From NCBI GenBank assembly GCA_964495655.1, contig CAZBWK010000039.1, forward strand, positions 1 to 34,665: a stretch of DNA of 34,665 bases, given 5' to 3'. Shown here one piece after another: positions 33,417-34,665 of this stretch. The translations under genes and the position numbers were made by a program. How positions within the stretch are numbered: the stretch's first letter is position 1; each line of letters opens with the position of its first letter. The DNA is from JAAYJR01 sp964495655. GTDB taxonomy: Bacteria > Bacteroidota > Bacteroidia > Bacteroidales > Prolixibacteraceae. The notes beneath the pieces were generated by a model. It was not told where the DNA came from and ran no database searches. It saw only the letters and a list, made by a program, of their open reading frames with translations.

Positions 33417-34665
33417 CAGTGAAATTTTCAGACGCAAGAGAAGCTGTTAAAGATATAAGACCGGGCAGTACACTTGCTACCGACGGTTTTGTGGGAGCTG
33501 CCTTTCCGGAAGAGCTGGCAGTTGAACTTGAAAAGAGATTCCTGGAGACAGGCTCACCTGATAACCTGACACTTGTCTATTGTGCCGGACAGGGTGACGG
33601 AGGCAGCAGGGGTCTGAACCATCTGGGCCATGAAAAACTGCTGGGCAGGGTTATCGGAGGGCACTGGGGACTGGTACCTGCAATTCAGAAGCTGGCTGTT
33701 GAGAATAAAATAGAAGCTTATAACCTGCCACAGGGTGTTATGTCGCAGCTGTTCAGGGATATAGCTGCACATAAGCCGGGATTGATAACTCACGTGGGAC
33801 TGGGAACTTTTATAGACCCAGAGCTGTCTGGTGGAAAACTTAATAGTGTAACCACTGAGAATATTGTTGAGAGAATTGCTGTCGATGGTAAAGATTATCT
33901 GTTTTATAAAACATTTCCTGTTGATTATGCTTTTCTCCGTGGTACCTATGCAGATGAAAACGGGAATGTCTCTATGGAAAAGGAGGGTTTCAGCCTTGAA
34001 GTACTTTCTGTGGCAGCAGCCTGTAAGAATTCTGGTGGCAGGGTTATCGTGCAGGTAGAAAAGGTTGTCAGGGCCGGCACGATCGATCCGAGAATGGTGA
34101 AAATACCGGGTATCTATGTCGATACTATTGTTGTTGCCTCGAAACCTGAATACCATATGCAGACTTTCGGCGAGCAGTATAATCCTGCCTATTCGGGAGA
34201 GATTCAGGTGCCTGCCCGCCAGATCAGGAGGATGGAGTTCAGTGAGAGAAAGATAATTTGCCGCAGGGCTGCAATGGAGCTGCAGCCGGGAGCGGTGGTA
34301 AACCTCGGCATCGGAATGCCCGAAGGGATATCTTCTGTTGAAAATGAAGAGAGCAGGGCAGACAGGTATATGATGACTGTTGAGGCCGGACCGATTGGCG
34401 GTGTGCCTGCATCCGGACTTAGTTTTGGGTGTTCTGCCAATCCGGTGGCTATCATAGACCAGCCTTACCAGTTTGATTTTTATCATGGCGGAGGTATCGA
34501 TATGGCTTTTCTCGGACTTGCACAGGTTGATGCACAGGGGAATATCAATGTGAGCCGGTTTGGAAAACAGATCCCCGGGTGCGGTGGATTTATCGATATC
34601 ACACAAAATGCGCGTGAGGTGGTGTTTTGCGGGACTTTTACAGCATCAGGACTGAAAATTGAAGT
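33413..34665 (+). CDS. Acyl-CoA:carboxylate CoA-transferase with fused alpha and beta parts (partial, cut by the window end)
   Basis: The frame starts at the ATG overlapping the thiolase stop and has no stop before the end, so the 3' part is missing. About 417 residues are visible of an expected 510-530. The first half is the alpha (SCOT/AtoD-like) domain, with GVMSQLFRDIAAHKPG and VGLGTFIDPELSGGKLN. The second half is the AtoA-like domain from about residue 290, with VVNLGIGMPEGI. The catalytic Glu is Glu324 in TVEAGPIGG. This is the YdiF-type single-chain layout. It moves CoA between acetate or acetoacetate and short acyl-CoAs. The partner thiolase and the permease support use of short-chain keto or hydroxy acids. 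Confidence 0.88.
   Translation, partial: MTVKFSDAREAVKDIRPGSTLATDGFVGAAFPEELAVELEKRFLETGSPDNLTLVYCAGQGDGGSRGLNHLGHEKLLGRVIGGHWGLVPAIQKLAVENKIEAYNLPQGVMSQLFRDIAAHKPGLITHVGLGTFIDPELSGGKLNSVTTENIVERIAVDGKDYLFYKTFPVDYAFLRGTYADENGNVSMEKEGFSLEVLSVAAACKNSGGRVIVQVEKVVRAGTIDPRMVKIPGIYVDTIVVASKPEYHMQTFGEQYNPAYSGEIQVPARQIRRMEFSERKIICRRAAMELQPGAVVNLGIGMPEGISSVENEESRADRYMMTVEAGPIGGVPASGLSFGCSANPVAIIDQPYQFDFYHGGGIDMAFLGLAQVDAQGNINVSRFGKQIPGCGGFIDITQNAREVVFCGTFTASGLKIE

Noticed and set aside
33554..34606. A long open frame of 350 codons on the minus strand
   Set aside because: It lies antisense to the CoA-transferase, which has all family motifs. Its own product is rich in His, Ser and Arg and has no recognisable motif.
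1..34665. CRISPR arrays, tRNA or rRNA genes, prophage genes
   Set aside because: No spaced direct repeats, cloverleaf-like sequence with a CCA end, rRNA sequence or phage structural genes were seen on reading both strands; a dedicated search was not possible.

Overview
The window looks like a chromosomal segment of a Bacteroidota bacterium, most likely an environmental anaerobe of the Bacteroidales/Marinilabiliales type. The supporting signs are many exported enzymes with Sec, lipoprotein or twin-arginine signals, DUF6259 and DUF6528 proteins, Gfo/Idh/MocA proteins with RR-F-I-K leaders, weak or absent Shine-Dalgarno sequences, and at least one promoter fitting the Bacteroidota TTG...TAnnTTTG pattern. 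No rRNA, tRNA or CRISPR array was seen.

Bases 1-11,100 are AT-rich and hold an all-plus-strand set of exported catabolic genes: the 3' end of a glycoside-hydrolase-like gene, two tandem DUF6259 paralogues, a protein with two FAD domains and HEAT-like repeats, an SGNH hydrolase whose motif order is circularly permuted, and an exported amidohydrolase. Bases 11,100-12,970 are a scar zone: an intact RES-Xre toxin-antitoxin pair lies between two aquaporin Z (aqpZ) relics, followed by a decayed IS66-type transposase. From 12,970 to 17,660 come a GH109-like oxidoreductase-fold hydrolase with an in-frame stop before a protein-like tail, an S9 peptidase and a DUF6528 lipoprotein. The likely theme of these genes is breakdown of complex, perhaps amino-sugar-containing, glycans or glycoconjugates. 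There is no SusC/SusD pair here, so the substrate is not known.

Bases 17,670-24,351 are all on the minus strand. In transcription order they are a DUF6364-PIN toxin-antitoxin pair, an outer-membrane-barrel-like protein, an overlapping metallophosphatase, a 229-residue protein with a PqqD-like N terminus and a Thr-rich C-terminal tail, a B12-binding radical SAM protein with a C-terminal PqqD-like domain, and a Gfo/Idh/MocA protein. The 229-residue protein and the radical SAM enzyme look like an uncharacterised peptide-modification (RiPP-type) pair and are the best candidate in the window for an undescribed system.

Bases 24,576-28,895 contain a possible 50-residue ORF, a cytochrome c/PQQ-type sugar dehydrogenase overlapping a TonB-dependent receptor (possibly a cofactor or substrate uptake pair), and a small conserved-looking membrane protein. 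From 28,931 to the end are an MscS channel overlapping a DUF432-like gene, a GntP-family permease, and, divergently, an acetyl-CoA acetyltransferase overlapping a CoA-transferase that runs off the right edge. The last three fit uptake and thiolytic use or formation of acetoacetate, 3-hydroxybutyrate or another short-chain acid.
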